A stretch of 64,000 nt of DNA from Paraniabella ginsengisoli (GCF_022513635.1 NZ_JAKWBL010000001.1:1116001-1180000); one strand, 5' to 3'; shown: positions 30,584-42,350, counted from the first letter of the stretch. Notes: generated from the sequence alone by a model not told the origin. A program made the numbers and translations.

Positions 30584-32702
30584 ATGAAGAGATATAGCGC
30601 AATCATTACATTTCTTTTATTAGCCAACCTCCTTGGTGCTCAAACACCACAACTAACTGCAGATGATTATAAAAGAGCAGAACAGTTTTTAAGTTATAAT
30701 ACAGCTAAATATGTAGATTGGACCAACCCTTATCCGCAATGGTTAGATGGGGACAAATTTTGGTATAAAAGTGAAAAGGATGTTTTTTTTGTAGACCCAG
30801 TAAAAAAAGTAAAAAGGGAACTAATCTTTACGGCAACAAAAAAAGTGGTGATGAAACGCGGCGCAGAAGGCAAAATCCAAATGAAGTAGTTTCTCCAGAT
30901 GGGAAGAAAGCAGTCTTTATTAAAGATTGGAACCTTTGGGTAAAAGATCTGGAAACAAAAAGGGAAACGCAATTAACAACTGACGGGGTTGAGAATTATG
31001 GGTACGCAACAGATAATGCAGGTTGGAAACATAGTGATGCAGCTATTGTGAGCTGGTCGCCCGATTCTAAAAAAGTCGCAACTTTTCAGCAGGATCAGCG
31101 CAACGTGAATGATATGTATCTGGTAACAACTAATGTTGGTGCGCCTAAATTAGAGCAATGGAAATATCCACTGCCAGGCGATAAATATATTCCTACAATT
31201 AGAAGAGTAATTATCGATGTAGAGAACGCTAAAGTAATTTCACTTAATATTCCTCCCGACCCGCACCGCGCTACAATGAGCGATGATATTGCAAGTAGTG
31301 GAACTTTCGATGATATCGACTGGTCTCCGGATGCATCTGAAATGGCTTTTGTATCTACTTCAAGAGATCATAAGAATGAGAAGGTACGTATAGCAAATGC
31401 TTCAACCGGTGCCGTTAAAGAGATTTTTGAAGAGACTGTAAAAACACAATTTGAATCAGGCAGAAATGCGATTAACTGGAGATATTTACCTTCTTCAAAA
31501 GAAATAATCTGGTATTCTGAACGCGACAATTGGGGACATTTATATTTATATGATAGCGAAACCGGAAAGCTAAAACATCAAATTACAAAAGGCGATTGGC
31601 TGGTAGGAAAACTTATGAGAGTTGATGAGAAAGAGCGTGTGCTCTATTTTACGGGGCATGGCCGGGAAAAGGGTAATCCTTATTTCAGTTATTTTTATAA
31701 AATAGGATTTGATGGCAAGGGGCTTACGTTGTTAACACCTGAGCTGGGAAATCATAACATTACACTTTCTCCTTCGGGTAATTATTTTATTGACACCTAT
31801 TCTCAACTGGATGTACCACCTATAGCAGATTATAGAAGTATGGACGGTAAGCTGATTGTCAATCTGGAAAAAGCTGATGTGTCTCGTTTAAAAGCTACAG
31901 GTTGGAAGCCTCCGGTTCCTGTAATGACGAAAGCGGCCGATGGCGTTACTGATATTTATGGCCTTGTGTTTACACCTACAAAAATGGATGCTTCAAAAAA
32001 ATATCCGGTTGTTGATTATATATATCCCGGGCCGCAAGGTGGCAGCGTTGGTGGTTGGAGCTTTTCTGCGTCCAGAGGTGATCACCAGGCTTTAGCGGAA
32101 TTAGGGTTTATTGTAGTAGTTATTGAAGGTACGAGCAATCCTTATCGTTCCAAAAGTTTTCATGACATGAGCTATGGTAACATGGCTGAAAATACGTTGC
32201 CAGACCAGATTGCAGCTATTCGGCAATTATCTCAAACTTATCCGATAGATACAAACCGTGTTGGCATTTGGGGGCATAGTGGCGGTGGTTTTGCAACAGC
32301 GGCAGCCTTATTAAGATATCCCGATTTTTTAAAGTTGGTGTATCGCAATCGGGCAATCACGATAATCGGAATTACGAAGACGATTGGGGTGAGCGTTATA
32401 ACGGCCTTGTAGAAAACAGTGACTATGCAGCACAAGCCAATCAGGCTTATGCTAAAAATCTGAAAGGCAAATTAATGATAGTGCATGGTATGATGGATGA
32501 TAATGTTCCACCATATAATACATTGTTAGTTGTGGAGGCGCTTCAAAAAGAAAACAAGGATTTTGACCTGGTTCTTTTTCCTAATAGCAGGCATGGTTAC
32601 GGCCCTTATACTTATTATATGACTCGTCGCCGCTGGGATTATTTTGTAAAACATTTATTAGGAGCGGAACCTCCGAAGGAATACTTGCTGGGACCGAAAT
32701 AA
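30584..32702 (+). CDS. S9 family prolyl oligopeptidase / dipeptidyl-peptidase IV-like (two frameshifts)
   Basis: Restored length about 706 residues from ATG 30584, with a signal peptide ending LLGAQ, so periplasmic or outer-membrane facing. An N-terminal beta-propeller (NPNEVVSPDGKKAVFIKD, VSWSPDSKKVATF) precedes the alpha/beta hydrolase domain with GIWGHSGGGF (nucleophile serine), MMDDNVPP (aspartate) and NSRHGYGP (histidine). Missing bases: A in the run near 30836-30842, giving TKKSGDETRRRRQNPNEV, and G near 32334, giving FLKVGVSQSGNHDN. Cleaves dipeptides after proline or alanine in this family. It converges with the lacI-type gene. Confidence 0.88.
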
Positions 32703-32721
32703 ACAATAGTGGCTATTGTTT
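32701..32721. terminator. Shared bidirectional terminator between S9 peptidase and LacI genes
   Basis: Perfect 9-bp stem AAACAATAG / CTATTGTTT with a TGG loop. It overlaps the stop codons of both convergent genes. Confidence 0.7.
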
Positions 32722-33738
32722 ATTCATGTATAATAAGGTCGCAAGGGATAATAATATTTTTCGGAGGTGAAATTTTTCTGCTTCCGTATCTTTTATTTTT
32801 TCAAATAAAAGTTCTGCAGCTTGGCGGCCCATCATTTGAGAATTCTCGTCTAATGATGCCGTGGGTTTAGTTTCTAGTTGCTTAATTAGCGGTAGGTTTC
32901 CAAAACCAATAATATCAGTATGTTTTAGTTTTTTTGGATGAGAGGATTGGAGAAAACGTTTTATATCCAAACCGACATAGCTTTTGAATACAAAAAATGC
33001 AGTAGGAGGGTGTTTGTCTTTGTACAACTCGGTTAAGGCAGTTGAAGTGCTTTCATAAGAAAAGTCTGTAGCTTTTACCAGTGCAGCATCGTACGGAATA
33101 TTATTTTGTTCCAATGCTTTTTTGTAAGCTGTATGTCGAAGGTGGCTTGTTAATAAAGCGTTTGGTCCAGCCAGATGCGCTATTCTTTTATGTCCGCGTT
33201 TTATTAATAAGTTGATTGCTTTCAACGCACCATCGTTATGATCAGAAGAAACTGAACTGAACGAGGGCTGCTGTATAGATCGGGCGAAGAATACAATTGG
33301 AATTCCCTGTTTCTCCATATTGTCGAAAATGGTAAGATCTTTTGTATTCTTTGAAACTACTATGATAATGCCATCAATTCTCGAACTGACAAGATGGTTT
33401 AGAATGTTTATCTCCCTTTCCGAGTTATCATAACTCTGACATATAATTACATTATAATTATTTTGTATAGCTACTTCTTCTATGCCATTTATCGCCAAGG
33501 CGTAAAACTGATCGAGCAAATCGGGTATAACAATTGCGAGCGTAAACGATTTGTTTTGTTGAAAATTTCTGGCTGCCTGATTGGGGATATAATTCCATTC
33601 CTTAGCCAACGCTTTTACTCTTTCTCTTGTAATGGCGCTGATCGTTTTGTCATCTTTCAGGGCTTTAGACACCGTTGACGCAGACATATTTAGCCTGTGC
33701 GCAATATCTACGATGGTAACGCCTTTTTCATTGCTCAA
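32720..33738 (-). CDS. LacI-family transcriptional regulator (one frameshift near the C-terminus)
   Basis: Restored length about 339 residues, TTG start. N-terminal HTH VTIVDIAHRLNMSASTVSKAL is followed by a periplasmic-binding-protein-like domain (LAIVIPDLLDQFY, IDGIIIVVS, HKRIAHLAGP). One added A near 32760 changes the ending to IIIPCDLIIHE, the normal LacI family end, and moves the stop to 32720. It is divergent from the SusC/SusD operon, 324 bases away, and is the obvious candidate regulator of it. Inducer unknown. Confidence 0.85.
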
Positions 33739-33740
33739 TG

Positions 33741-33769
33741 TTAGCGTTTTTTTCTGAAATGAGCGCTAA
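33741..33769. promoter_or_regulatory. Possible LacI operator upstream of its own gene
   Basis: Inverted repeat TTAGCG ... CGCTAA with a palindromic AGCGCT at its right arm, immediately in front of the lacI-type start codon. CG-centred palindromes are typical of LacI operators, but the 17-base gap is longer than usual. Confidence 0.35.
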
Positions 33770-34061
33770 TACATTTTATATAAAAACTGTTTCAATCGTT
33801 GTAATACTGGGTTTTTACAGTTCATTCATGTACTTCCTTTTTTTCTTCAATAGAATATTTATCTTGGTTTTGAAAGACTCACTAAACTGTTTTTTTTGAC
33901 CTTCTAATTTTTTTGCTTTGCTATTACACGATTATTCCAGGTATTGATGGCATTATTATGTCTATCGGAATCAGATCCAATAGAATGAGGAAAAATATGC
34001 CGTAAGCTATTTTTTTGTGGACGACTGTGTATAAAATTTAACTGTTAAATAATTGCTTATA
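33770..34061. other. Intergenic region before the SusC gene
   Basis: About 290 bases between the divergent regulator and susC. It should hold the susC promoter and a leader of some length. I see T-rich tracts but no clear second operator copy or promoter box. Confidence 0.4.
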
Positions 34062-37000
34062 ATGATGAAACTTAAATGCTTTTTTACGCTTTCCTTTTTG
34101 TTTCTTTTTTGTGCTCCAGCGGCCAGGCAGATAATAAGATTAAAGTGACCGGAACCATTTCTGATTCCAGCGGTGCTGCATTAGCGGGCGTTTCCGTTTC
34201 AATAAAAAATAACATCGCCTCAGGAACCCAAACTAATACTGATGGACAATACATCCTTGAAGCTCCTAGAGGCTCCGTGTTAGTGTATTCTTTTGTAGGG
34301 TACGGAGATGAAGAAAGAACCGTTGATGTTACAGACTCGGCATTAGTTATTAACGTTGTTTTATTTTCTAAAGGAGCCGAAATGGACGAAGTTGTAACGG
34401 TTGCGTATGGAACGCAGAAAAAAGAGAACTAGTCGGCTCTGTAGTTTCAGTAAATGTAGATGAACTCAAACAAACACCTACAAGTAATCTTACTACAGCT
34501 TTGGCCGGACGTGTAGCTGGCTTGATTGCTTATCAGCGAAGCGGCGAACCAGGGCAGGATAATGCCGACTTCTTTATACGCGGTGTAACAACGTTTGGAT
34601 ATAAGCAAGATCCCTTAATACTTATTGATGGAATAGAATTAACAACAACGGACCTTGCCCGGTTACGACCAGACGACATCGCAAGTTTTTCCATTATGAA
34701 AGATGCCGCATCAACATCACTTTACGGGGCTCGGGGTGCCAATGGTGTGATATTAGTTACAACGAAACAGGGTAAAGTTGGTTCAGCAAAAATTGGTGGT
34801 AACTACGAAGTATCTGTTTCGCAACCGACAGAAAATATTCAGCTTGCTAGTCCGGTAGATTATATGAAACTCTACAACGAAGCCGTATATACCAGAAATC
34901 CACTTGGAGATCCCACCATTTACAACGACGATAAAATTGCAAATACTGAAGCTGGTGGAAATCCATTTGTCTATCCAGCCAACGACTGGCTGAATATGCT
35001 CTTCAAGAAGCAGACTACAAACCAACGTGCAAATCTGAATGTAAGCGGTGGCGGTACTGTAGCCCGTTATTATGTGTCTTCTTTTACTCAGGATAACGGA
35101 ATATTGAAAGTAGATAAGCTTAACAACTTCAATAATAACATCAACTTAAAGAGTTATACACTACGATCAAATGTTGATGTGAATATTACAAAAAGCACTG
35201 TGTTGTTTGTTAAGCTTGCAGGTAATTTTGATGATTATAATGGTCCTATTGACGGAGGAACTGCTGTTTATGAAGATATTATGCATTCTAACCCGGTTCG
35301 CTTTCCGGCATATTATGATGCACCACCTGAGTTGTCTTTTCTAAAACATACACTCTTTGGTAATTATCTGGCCGATCTTGAGGATAATAATTTTTATAAT
35401 AATCCTTATGCTGATATGGTAAAGGGTTACAAAGATCAGTCGCGCTCGTTTATGCAGGCTTCAATGGAACTAAAGCAAAACTTAAACTTTATTGCCCCCG
35501 GACTTAATTTTAGAATATTAGGAAATGTCAACCGCACGTCGAATTTTAGTGTGTCAAGACAATTTCGACCATTTTGGTATCAAACAAGCGGCTACGATAG
35601 AGAAACAGATACTTATCAGTTGATATCTCTTAATCCTGAAACAGGTACAGAATATCTCGATTATGTTCAGGGGCCTAGAGATTTGGCAGCTTCGTTCTAT
35701 ATGGAATCAGCACTTAACTACAATACTAAATTGGGAAGTAAGCATAATCTGGGGCAAATGTTGATATATGTTTTAAGAAATAGGATTGAACAGAATGACC
35801 AGAATACAACGTTACAACAGTCGCTGCCATTTAGAAACCTGGGCTTATCCGGACGAACAACATACAATTATGATAACACCTACTTTTTCGAGTTTAATTT
35901 CGGATATAACGGTGCAGAGAGATTTCATAAAGATCAAAGATTTGGCTTTTTCCCATCTGTTGGGGTAGCATGGCAGGTATCCAATGAAAATTTTATGGAG
36001 GGAGTAGCTAAAACCATTAGTGCGCTAAAACTACGTGGTACGTATGGTTTGGTTGGAAATGATGCAATTGGTGCACCTGGGGATCGATTTTTTTATCTCT
36101 CGGAGACTAATCCTAACAGTACCGACAGGGGTGCAGTATTTGGTGAAAATAACTTGTATTCTCGACCGGGGTATGATGTTTCGCGCTACTCAAACGCAGC
36201 CATTACATGGGAAAAGTCTTATCAGATGAATTTAGGACTTGAGATCGGATTATTTAATAAACTAAATTTTATTGGCGAATACTATACTATCGACAAACAA
36301 AATATTTTGATGACACGCCCTGACATTGCGACCATGGGACTTTCGGCTGAGGTTAGAGCCAATGTAGGTAGGGCTAAAAGCAGTGGTGTTGATCTCTCTT
36401 TAGACTACACCGAAAATTTTGGCAAACATTTTTGGGCATCTGGAAGAGCCAATTTTACTTATGCCAGAAGTCGATTTATTGATTATGAAGAACCGGATTA
36501 TGTTGAGGAATACCGGTCCAGAGTTGGTTATTCAATTGGCCAACAGTGGGGGTATATCGCTGAACGTCTCTTTGTTGATGATTACGAAGCTGCAAACTCA
36601 CCAGTGCAAAGTTTTGGAGGTGTATATGGCGGTGGTGATATCAAATATTTAGACGTTAATCGCGACGGGCAAATCACACAAGCTGACCAGGTGCCGATCG
36701 GATTTCCTACAACTCCTGAGATTGTATATGGTTTTGGTTTTTCGGTAGGTTGGAAGGGGCTTGATCTGTCTGCCTTTTTCCAGGGACTAGCTCAGGAGTC
36801 TTTTTGGATTAATACGCAGGCATATAACTCGACAAATAATAAAGGCTCCACCTTGCCCTTTGTTTCGGAAGGAGCCTTATTACAAGCGTATGCTAACGAT
36901 CATTGGTCGGATGCCAATCAAAATGTTTACGCCCTTTGGCCCCGGCTAAGCGCAACAGTAATACCAAATAACGCGCAACGAAATACCTGGTTTATGCGTG

Positions 37001-37221
37001 ACGGTGCATTTTTGCGACTAAAGCAAATGGAAGTCGGTTTTGCTATTCCTGAAAGATTGCTTACTAAATATCATTGTTCCAATTTAAGATTCTACATAAA
37101 CGGTTCTAACCTTCTTACCTTTTCAAAGTTTAAACTATGGGATATAGAACAGGCTGGAAATGCTTTTAACTATCCTATACAACGTGTATTTAACGTCGGT
37201 TTTAGAATAAACTTTGAGTAA
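34062..37221 (+). CDS. susC: SusC-family TonB-dependent outer-membrane transporter (two frameshifts)
   Basis: Restored length about 1053 residues. A signal peptide is followed by a carboxypeptidase-regulatory-like domain (KVTGTISDSSGAALAGVSVSI), a TonB box region (EMDEVVTVAYGTQKK), a plug (RGVTTFGYKQDPLILIDG, SLYGARGANGVILVTTKQG) and a 22-strand-type barrel to the C-terminal F. Missing bases: a T in the signal peptide run near 34112 and an A near 34423 (KKRELVGSVVSV). It imports oligosaccharides or peptides with the SusD partner that follows. The substrate cannot be told without enzymes in the locus. Confidence 0.95.
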
Positions 37222-37248
37222 ACTAATTTTTAAGAGAAACTTTTAATA

Positions 37249-39150
37249 ATGATAAAGCTTAAATATCTAATAGCGTTGAGTATGTTGACAATAGTTAGCG
37301 CATCGTGCAAAAAATTTCTGGATATAATTCCGGACAATATAGCTACCATAGAAAACGCCTTTGCTTTAAGAAAAGAAGCGGAAAAGTATTTATTTACATG
37401 TTATTCCTATCTGCCTGCGAGCGGAAACGTAGGAAATAATCCTGGCTTGTCTGCCGGAGATGAGCTCCACCTTGTTTATCCGCTTAGTACCTCTAATGGA
37501 TATGAAATTGCAAGGGGAAATCAAAATGTAACGGATCCTTATTTGAATTACTGGGAAGGAAGGTTGGGAGGAAAGGACTTATATGGTGGAATAAGGGACT
37601 GTAATATTTTCCTGGAAAACGTTGGAAGAGTACCTGACCTTTCGATAGAGGAACGAAACCGTTGGATTGCAGAGGTAAAGTTTTTAAAAGCCTATTACCA
37701 TTTTTATTTATTAAGAATGTATGGTCCAATCCCGATTATTAAAGAAAATTTACCTGTAGATGGAGACCCCCAGTTAGCTAAAGTGTATAGAGACCCGGTA
37801 GATACGTGTTTTAATTATATTGTACAGTTGATTGATGAAGCAAAAAATGACTTACCACTCATTATCTCAGATCCTGTAAATGAATTGGGGCGTATAACAC
37901 AGCCGATTGCTTATACATTAAAAGCAAGAGTTTTAGTTACTGCGGCTAGTCCGTTATTCAACGGTAATACGGATTACACTAATTTAAAAGATAATAGAGG
38001 GACGGTCTTGTTCAATACTACATTTGATCCTGTAAAATGGAAAACAGCAGAAACGGCATGCAAGGAGGCCGTTGATATTTGCCATTCTATCGATATGAAA
38101 CTTTATGAATTTGAACCGACGCGTAATGAAGAAGGTTTCTCAGATACAACCAAATTGCAATTAAATATTCGTAATTCTGTAAATGCGCGATGGAACTCAG
38201 AAATCATTTGGGGAAATACGAATAGTACAACAACTACATTACAGCAACAATCTATTCCACGCGGTCTGGATCCCGCCCGTCGAGACGATAATACTCAAAC
38301 CTCAGGGCGTTATGGAATTCCACTAAAACTTGTAGAACTCTTTTATAGTCAAAATGGAGTTCCTATAAACGAGGATAAAACATGGAATTATAATAACCGT
38401 TATAACTTGCGCGCTGGTACAAGTTCTGAAAAATTTTACATAAGTAATAATTACGTAACCTCGGCAATTAATTTTGATCGGGAACCCCGATTTTATGCAA
38501 GCCTGGCCTTTGATGGTGGTGTGTGGCTGGGACAGGGAAAGCCAGAATCATCTCCATTGGTTTTGCAATCTAAATACGGACAATCTGCCGCTGGTGTATT
38601 CGCTAACATTATTTCTGTAACGGGATACTATCCTAAAAAATACGTGCATTATGAAGATGTAATAAGTGCTAGCAATGTACTTTCTATTCAAAATTATCCG
38701 TGGCCCGAAATGCGCTTGTCTGATCTTTATTTATTATATGCAGAAGCTATAAATGAAAACCAGGGCCCTGTTGAAGAGGCGTTAACTTATCTTAACCTAA
38801 TAAGAGAAAGGGCCGGAATTCCTTCTGTTCAGGAAGCCTGGAGCCAGCATTCGACAAATCCATCGGCTTATACCACAAAGATTGGTTTGCGTGATATTAT
38901 TCATCGGGAAAGAACAATAGAGTTGGCTTTAGAAGGGTCAAGATATTGGGATCTTAAGCGTTGGAAAACCGCGATCACGGAGTTAAATAAGCCAATAACA
39001 GGCTGGACTTTGCCTCAGTCATCTGCTCAGGGGTATTATCAAATTCAGAATGTGTTTATACAAAGATTTACTAATAAAGATTATTTCTGGCCGATAAGAA
39101 GTTCGGCAATTGAAATCAACCGAAACCTGGTACAAAACCTGGGCTGGTAA
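37249..39150 (+). CDS. susD: SusD/RagB-family outer-membrane lipoprotein
   Basis: A 633-residue lipoprotein (VSASCKKFLD lipobox) with the SusD TPR scaffold: EVKFLKAYYHFYLLRMYGPIP, AYTLKARVLVTAASPLFNG and the C-terminal LSDLYLLYAEAINE, RERTIELALEGSRYWDLKRW. It forms the lid over the SusC barrel and binds the substrate. It starts 27 bases after susC. No frameshift is visible. Confidence 0.95.
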   Translation: MIKLKYLIALSMLTIVSASCKKFLDIIPDNIATIENAFALRKEAEKYLFTCYSYLPASGNVGNNPGLSAGDELHLVYPLSTSNGYEIARGNQNVTDPYLNYWEGRLGGKDLYGGIRDCNIFLENVGRVPDLSIEERNRWIAEVKFLKAYYHFYLLRMYGPIPIIKENLPVDGDPQLAKVYRDPVDTCFNYIVQLIDEAKNDLPLIISDPVNELGRITQPIAYTLKARVLVTAASPLFNGNTDYTNLKDNRGTVLFNTTFDPVKWKTAETACKEAVDICHSIDMKLYEFEPTRNEEGFSDTTKLQLNIRNSVNARWNSEIIWGNTNSTTTTLQQQSIPRGLDPARRDDNTQTSGRYGIPLKLVELFYSQNGVPINEDKTWNYNNRYNLRAGTSSEKFYISNNYVTSAINFDREPRFYASLAFDGGVWLGQGKPESSPLVLQSKYGQSAAGVFANIISVTGYYPKKYVHYEDVISASNVLSIQNYPWPEMRLSDLYLLYAEAINENQGPVEEALTYLNLIRERAGIPSVQEAWSQHSTNPSAYTTKIGLRDIIHRERTIELALEGSRYWDLKRWKTAITELNKPITGWTLPQSSAQGYYQIQNVFIQRFTNKDYFWPIRSSAIEINRNLVQNLGW

Positions 39151-39180
39151 ATTAGTTTGCATACTATAAATCATTACATC

Positions 39181-40383
39181 ATGAGCAAGCATAAAAATAT
39201 ATACGCAATAGCATTGTTGCTTTTTATAATAGCAGGAGGATTTTTTTGTAAGAGACAGGATATGTTGACTTATACAAACGACAATGCCCCAGCTCCTACA
39301 ATGGTAACTAATATTAAAACAGGAGGAATGCCAGGAGGAGCATTTATTACATACTCTGTTCCGAGTGATTACAACTTGTTGTATGTAAAAGCCGAATATG
39401 AAATTCGCCCAGGTGTAAAGCAGGAAACTAAAGTATCATACTTTAAAGACTCTTTGTTTGTTGAAGGTTTTGGTGACACTCAACCCAGGCAAATAACAAT
39501 TAAATCTATAGGGAGAAATGGAAAAGAGTCTGATCCGCAGATTGTGGATGTCACGCCGCTTCAGCCTCCATTGTTAACTACTTTTGAAGAGCTTACATTA
39601 AAAGAGACTTTTGGAGGTGCCGCAATTAAGTTCAAAAACCTCTCAAGAGCTAATCTGGCATTTGTTGTTTTAGCAGACTCAACGGGAAATGGTGCATGGT
39701 ACACAGTAAATACTTTTTATAGTAAAGCTGATTCGGGTGCGTATGCTGTCAGAGGATTTGATCCTGTTACTACTAAGTTTGCAGTATATATAAGGGATAG
39801 GTGGAATAATAAATCGGATACCCTTTTAAGGAATTTTATTCCTTTGGCTGAGGTTCAAATAGATAAGTCAAAATTCCAAGAACTCAGTTTGCCAAATGAT
39901 AATGCCGGCCCACATACTTTTGGAGGCGCTACAAGATATATGCGTTTTTTATGGGATAACGGCACCCAGATATTTCATACTGCTCCAAGCCAAGGCATTC
40001 CGGCCTCTTTTACTTTTGATATGGGGGAACCTGTAGTATTAAGTCGATTTAAGTTTTTTCATAGAGAAGGTGTTGCTAATGCTTACAATTCAGGCGATCC
40101 AAAAGTGTTCGAATTCTGGGGTAGTAATAACCCTTCTTTAGATGGCAACTGGGCGAGCTGGGATTCGATCGGGAGATTCAATTCGTTTAAACCATCAGGG
40201 TTGCCATTGGGGCAGGCCTCTGCGGAAGATCTGAAGTTTGCAGTTGAGGATGGGGAAGACTTTGATATGCCCATCGGTATACCTCCGTATCGTTATCTGC
40301 GGGTCAAAATATTAGAAATATGGGGCGGCGTATCCTACTTCTACATTAGAGAATATACCTTTTGGGGAGCGCCGAGTGAATAA
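39181..40383 (+). CDS. Surface lipoprotein with DUF4959/DUF5000-like domains
   Basis: A 400-residue protein from ATG 39181. A hydrophobic start ends in GGFFCKRQD, a lipobox. An N-terminal fibronectin-like part (TNIKTGGMPGGAFITYSVP) precedes a C-terminal discoidin-like part (ASFTFDMGEPVVLSRFKFFHR, KVFEFWGSNNPS, RYLRVKILEIWGG). This arrangement is common in SusC/SusD operons and probably gives an accessory glycan-binding protein at the cell surface. The DUF names are from recall of the family layout. Confidence 0.75.
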   Translation: MSKHKNIYAIALLLFIIAGGFFCKRQDMLTYTNDNAPAPTMVTNIKTGGMPGGAFITYSVPSDYNLLYVKAEYEIRPGVKQETKVSYFKDSLFVEGFGDTQPRQITIKSIGRNGKESDPQIVDVTPLQPPLLTTFEELTLKETFGGAAIKFKNLSRANLAFVVLADSTGNGAWYTVNTFYSKADSGAYAVRGFDPVTTKFAVYIRDRWNNKSDTLLRNFIPLAEVQIDKSKFQELSLPNDNAGPHTFGGATRYMRFLWDNGTQIFHTAPSQGIPASFTFDMGEPVVLSRFKFFHREGVANAYNSGDPKVFEFWGSNNPSLDGNWASWDSIGRFNSFKPSGLPLGQASAEDLKFAVEDGEDFDMPIGIPPYRYLRVKILEIWGGVSYFYIREYTFWGAPSE

Positions 40384-40505
40384 GGGGGCAATATTTTATG
40401 CTTTAGTTTTTTATAATAATAAATAACATTTATGAATGCTCTAAAGAGTGGAAAGCAAAATAACTGTTTAAATTTTGGTGGTATTCATTCGACAAAAAAA
40501 TAAAA

Positions 40506-41195
40506 ATGCAAAACATGAATAATTTAAGAAGTAGTGTTTTTTTGTTTAGCATCGGAATTGTTGTGTCAATTTTATCATGCAGTAAAATGGATGATAGCTA
40601 CAAAAAATTCGTTGTACCTAATGGATTAACTTACATAGGAAAGGTAGAGAATCTTTATACCAATGCAGGAAACGAGCGCATAAAACTGAGTTGGGTTACC
40701 AAAGATCCCAAAGCTAAAATCGCGCGTATTTATTGGAATAATAAAGCTGATTCTGTTGATGTTCAGATCCAGACTTCAATGTCTACTGACACAACTTCGG
40801 TGATCATTAATAATCTGGCTGAAGGTACGTATGTGTTTCAGATATATACTTTAGATAACGAAAATAATAAATCCGTTTCTGTTGAGAGCATTGGTATTTC
40901 TTACGGGGTATTGTATGAAAGCCTCTTAAATAATAGGGTTATAACTAAAATTACCAAAACACAGGATACCGCATTTATTTCTGTACTTTCTATTGATTCA
41001 ACTTCAATTGGTACAAGATTTTCTTATATGAATAAACAAAATATTCCATTCGATACGTTAGTTACAAGTATTGAAGAAAGAATTATTAAATTACCAAACA
41101 TGAATAGTGATACGAGCTTTATATATAAAACATTATATAAGCCTAAAACTTCAATAGATACTTTTTACTCTGCACAAACATTATATCCCAAATAA
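40506..41195 (+). CDS. DUF4998-like lipoprotein, last gene of the SusC/SusD operon
   Basis: A 229-residue lipoprotein (VSILSCSKMDD). The start YKKFVVPNGLTYIGKVENLYT and the fibronectin-like segment NERIKLSWVTKDPKAKIARIYWNNK fit DUF4998, which regularly accompanies DUF5000 in polysaccharide utilization loci. The gap of 122 bases from the previous gene is larger than elsewhere in the operon but has no terminator. Probable surface-exposed binding or assembly accessory. Confidence 0.7.
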   Translation: MQNMNNLRSSVFLFSIGIVVSILSCSKMDDSYKKFVVPNGLTYIGKVENLYTNAGNERIKLSWVTKDPKAKIARIYWNNKADSVDVQIQTSMSTDTTSVIINNLAEGTYVFQIYTLDNENNKSVSVESIGISYGVLYESLLNNRVITKITKTQDTAFISVLSIDSTSIGTRFSYMNKQNIPFDTLVTSIEERIIKLPNMNSDTSFIYKTLYKPKTSIDTFYSAQTLYPK

Positions 41196-41251
41196 AAAAA
41201 TGATATATTGAATTCTTAGACATCTCTAAACTATAAAATCGATATTGTGCT

Positions 41252-41274
41252 AAGCATATATTATATGCTTTTAA
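41252..41274 (+). terminator. Possible terminator of the SusC/SusD operon
   Basis: Near-perfect palindrome AAGCATATA-T-TATATGCTT followed by TT and A, 57 bases after the last operon gene. AT-rich and weak. It could also be an operator for murB. Confidence 0.4.
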
Positions 41275-41327
41275 GTTACAAAATAATCAAGCTATTTAAT
41301 TTTAATGTAACATTGTACACTTGTATT

Positions 41328-42350
41328 ATGAGTGTACTAATTGAAAGTAATGTGTCCCTAAAGTCACGCAATACCTTTGGTATTAGTGCGTATGCACAAT
41401 ATTTTACAGTTGCCGACTCGGTTGATGTCTTAAGAGAAGGGATGGCGTGGGCTTTAAAGCAAGACGCCAACGTACTTATTGTAGGCGGTGGCAGCAATAT
41501 GCTTTTTACAAATGATGTGCAAGGGCTTGTAATACAAAATGGTTTAAAGGGTATTGAAAAAATAGCGGAAGATGAGGATTTTATTTATTTAAAAGTGGGC
41601 GCCGGGGTAGTCTGGCATCAGCTGGTGCTGTATTGTTTAGAGCATAATTATGCAGGCATCGAAAACCTGGCGTTGATTCCAGGTCTGGTTGGGGCATCAC
41701 CTATGCAAAATATTGGTGCCTACGGCGTAGAAATTAAAGAGGTTTTTCATGAATTGACTACAGTTCACAGAAAAACATTAGAAGAGATTACTTTTTCAAA
41801 TGCAGCATGTGAATTCGGGTATAGGGAAAGTGTTTTTAAGCATAAGTTCAAAAATCAGTTTGTAATAACAGATGTTACTTACAAACTTAGAAAAGAACCT
41901 CAGTATCATATTGAATATGGAGCTATAAAACAGGAACTTGAAAAAGCAAATGTTAACGAGTTGTCTATACAAGCCATTGCTAACGCGGTTATAGCTATAC
42001 GTACGTCTAAACTCCCAGATCCCAAACAGATTGGAAATGCAGGAAGTTTTTTTAAAAATCCTTCTGTATCAAAAGAAAAGTTTCAAAATTTAAAAGAAGC
42101 GTTTCCGGAGATTGTTGCCTACGAAAATCCTGATCATACAATGAAGCTGGCTGCTGGCTGGCTTATTGAACAATGCGGGTTAAAGGGATATAGAAAAGGT
42201 GATGCCGGTGTACATGCCAAGCAGGCATTGGTTTTGGTGAATTATGGCGATGCCAGGGGTTCTGATATTTTAGAAGTCTGTAAGCTAGTCCAGGATGCGG
42301 TTTTGCAACGCTTCAGTGTTGAACTTCTTCCCGAAGTGAATATTCTATAA
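41328..42350 (+). CDS. murB: UDP-N-acetylenolpyruvoylglucosamine reductase
   Basis: A 340-residue cytosolic flavoenzyme that reduces UDP-GlcNAc-enolpyruvate to UDP-MurNAc in peptidoglycan synthesis. Motifs: KSRNTFGI at the start, VGGGSNMLF, IPGLVGASPMQNIGAYGVEI, YRESVFK and GNAGSFFKNP with the catalytic serine, and AAGWLIEQCGLKG. I chose ATG 41328 (MSVLIESNVSLK), because upstream in-frame codons back to 41247 are hydrophobic and not part of the family. It has the extended C-terminal part of type I MurB. Confidence 0.95.
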   Translation: MSVLIESNVSLKSRNTFGISAYAQYFTVADSVDVLREGMAWALKQDANVLIVGGGSNMLFTNDVQGLVIQNGLKGIEKIAEDEDFIYLKVGAGVVWHQLVLYCLEHNYAGIENLALIPGLVGASPMQNIGAYGVEIKEVFHELTTVHRKTLEEITFSNAACEFGYRESVFKHKFKNQFVITDVTYKLRKEPQYHIEYGAIKQELEKANVNELSIQAIANAVIAIRTSKLPDPKQIGNAGSFFKNPSVSKEKFQNLKEAFPEIVAYENPDHTMKLAAGWLIEQCGLKGYRKGDAGVHAKQALVLVNYGDARGSDILEVCKLVQDAVLQRFSVELLPEVNIL

